64,000 nucleotides of DNA from Amycolatopsis suaedae (GTDB lineage: Bacteria; Actinomycetota; Actinomycetes; Mycobacteriales; Pseudonocardiaceae), in assembly GCF_004214935.1 (NCBI RefSeq), contig NZ_SFCC01000019.1:1-64000 (forward strand), read 5' to 3'. The notes under the pieces are model-generated. The model saw only the letters and a program-made list of their open reading frames with translations. It had not been told where the DNA came from and did no database searches. This document shows, piece after piece, positions 63,956-64,000 of the stretch (its first letter is position 1; every line of letters begins with the position of its first letter). A program made the translations under genes and the position numbers.

Positions 63956-64000
63956 CCGCGATCTCCGGATGATCGACCAGCGCGTGGTCGATCACCTCGG
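63909..64000 (-). CDS. C-terminus of an unidentified protein (cut by window edge)
   Basis: A minus-strand frame enters at the window edge and ends at TAG 63911-63909, encoding EVIDHALVDHPEIAVRSAGD and ending LARMLREAL. The codon bias is good and the tail is helical. It overlaps the FHA gene convergently by 47 bases. Too little is present to name a family. Confidence 0.5.
   Translation of the reverse strand, partial: EVIDHALVDHPEIAVRSAGDLARMLREAL

Overview
The window is very GC-rich, with gene-dense coding, frequent GTG starts and many 1-8 nt gene overlaps. Its content (a SARP-type regulator, type VII secretion-like proteins, an LCP cell-wall ligase, a DUF3618 protein, a DinB2-type polymerase, a DasR-like site before a chitinase, and a remnant of the mycothiol-dependent DinB-fold family) points to a mycelial actinobacterium. 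Pseudonocardiales (Amycolatopsis-like) is my best guess, from gene style only.

Layout. 0-0.3 kb: the edge of an insertion sequence that appears to cut a small membrane gene. 0.3-11.6 kb: a tightly coupled operon for the baseplate of a phage-tail-like contractile machine (spike OB protein, PAAR-like tip, gp25, two large baseplate proteins, a tail protein I-like protein, a DUF6519 protein and a holin-like membrane protein). It ends at a perfect hairpin, and no sheath, tube or ATPase gene is seen. 12-19 kb: SARP regulator, PspC protein, DoxX-like protein, a TetR-controlled MFS pump, a two-component system and a GNAT enzyme. 18.8-22.4 kb: a small type VII-secretion-like module with an NlpC/P60 effector, a vapBC pair, an unusual tRNA with a UAG (Leu) anticodon and short variable loop, and small proteins. 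22.6-33 kb: TetR with a flavin monooxygenase, an HTH regulator, an LCP ligase, a phospholipase A2 fused to a multi-membrane domain, dinB, an MFS pump and an SDR. 33.9-43.3 kb: two acyl-CoA ligases and the soxBDAG-purU operon with a divergent GntR regulator. 44.8-52.8 kb: epoxide hydrolase, WYL regulator, amidohydrolase, AraC/DJ-1 regulator, GT39-like transferase, SPFH protein and a ribbon-helix-helix protein. 52.8-57.8 kb: the NAD-dependent formate dehydrogenase operon fdsGBAD. 58-64 kb: a basic-tailed membrane protein, a secreted GH19 chitinase, lspA, and a receptor Ser/Thr kinase followed by two paralogous FHA-like proteins.

Genes that work together. Sarcosine oxidase loads one-carbon units onto tetrahydrofolate, PurU releases formate from 10-formyl-THF, and the Fds complex can oxidise formate to CO2 with NADH formation. 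This gives a C1 disposal route inside one window, though the two operons have different operator-like palindromes.

The most striking non-coding structure is a modular repeat system. A palindrome of about 57 bp (arms containing GTGAAGGCCACCTTC) occurs at least five times nearly complete and several times as half copies. It mixes with other hairpin families, a 15-bp module (GACTTTGCCGGGGCC) and arrays of a 21-bp unit with an ACTCGCG core arranged in facing, inverted clusters. These sit between genes at 13.6-14.0, 33.0-33.9, 44.0-44.8, 52.75, 58.6-58.9 and 59.8 kb, and in places they abut gene stubs or supply the stop codon of the gene next to them.
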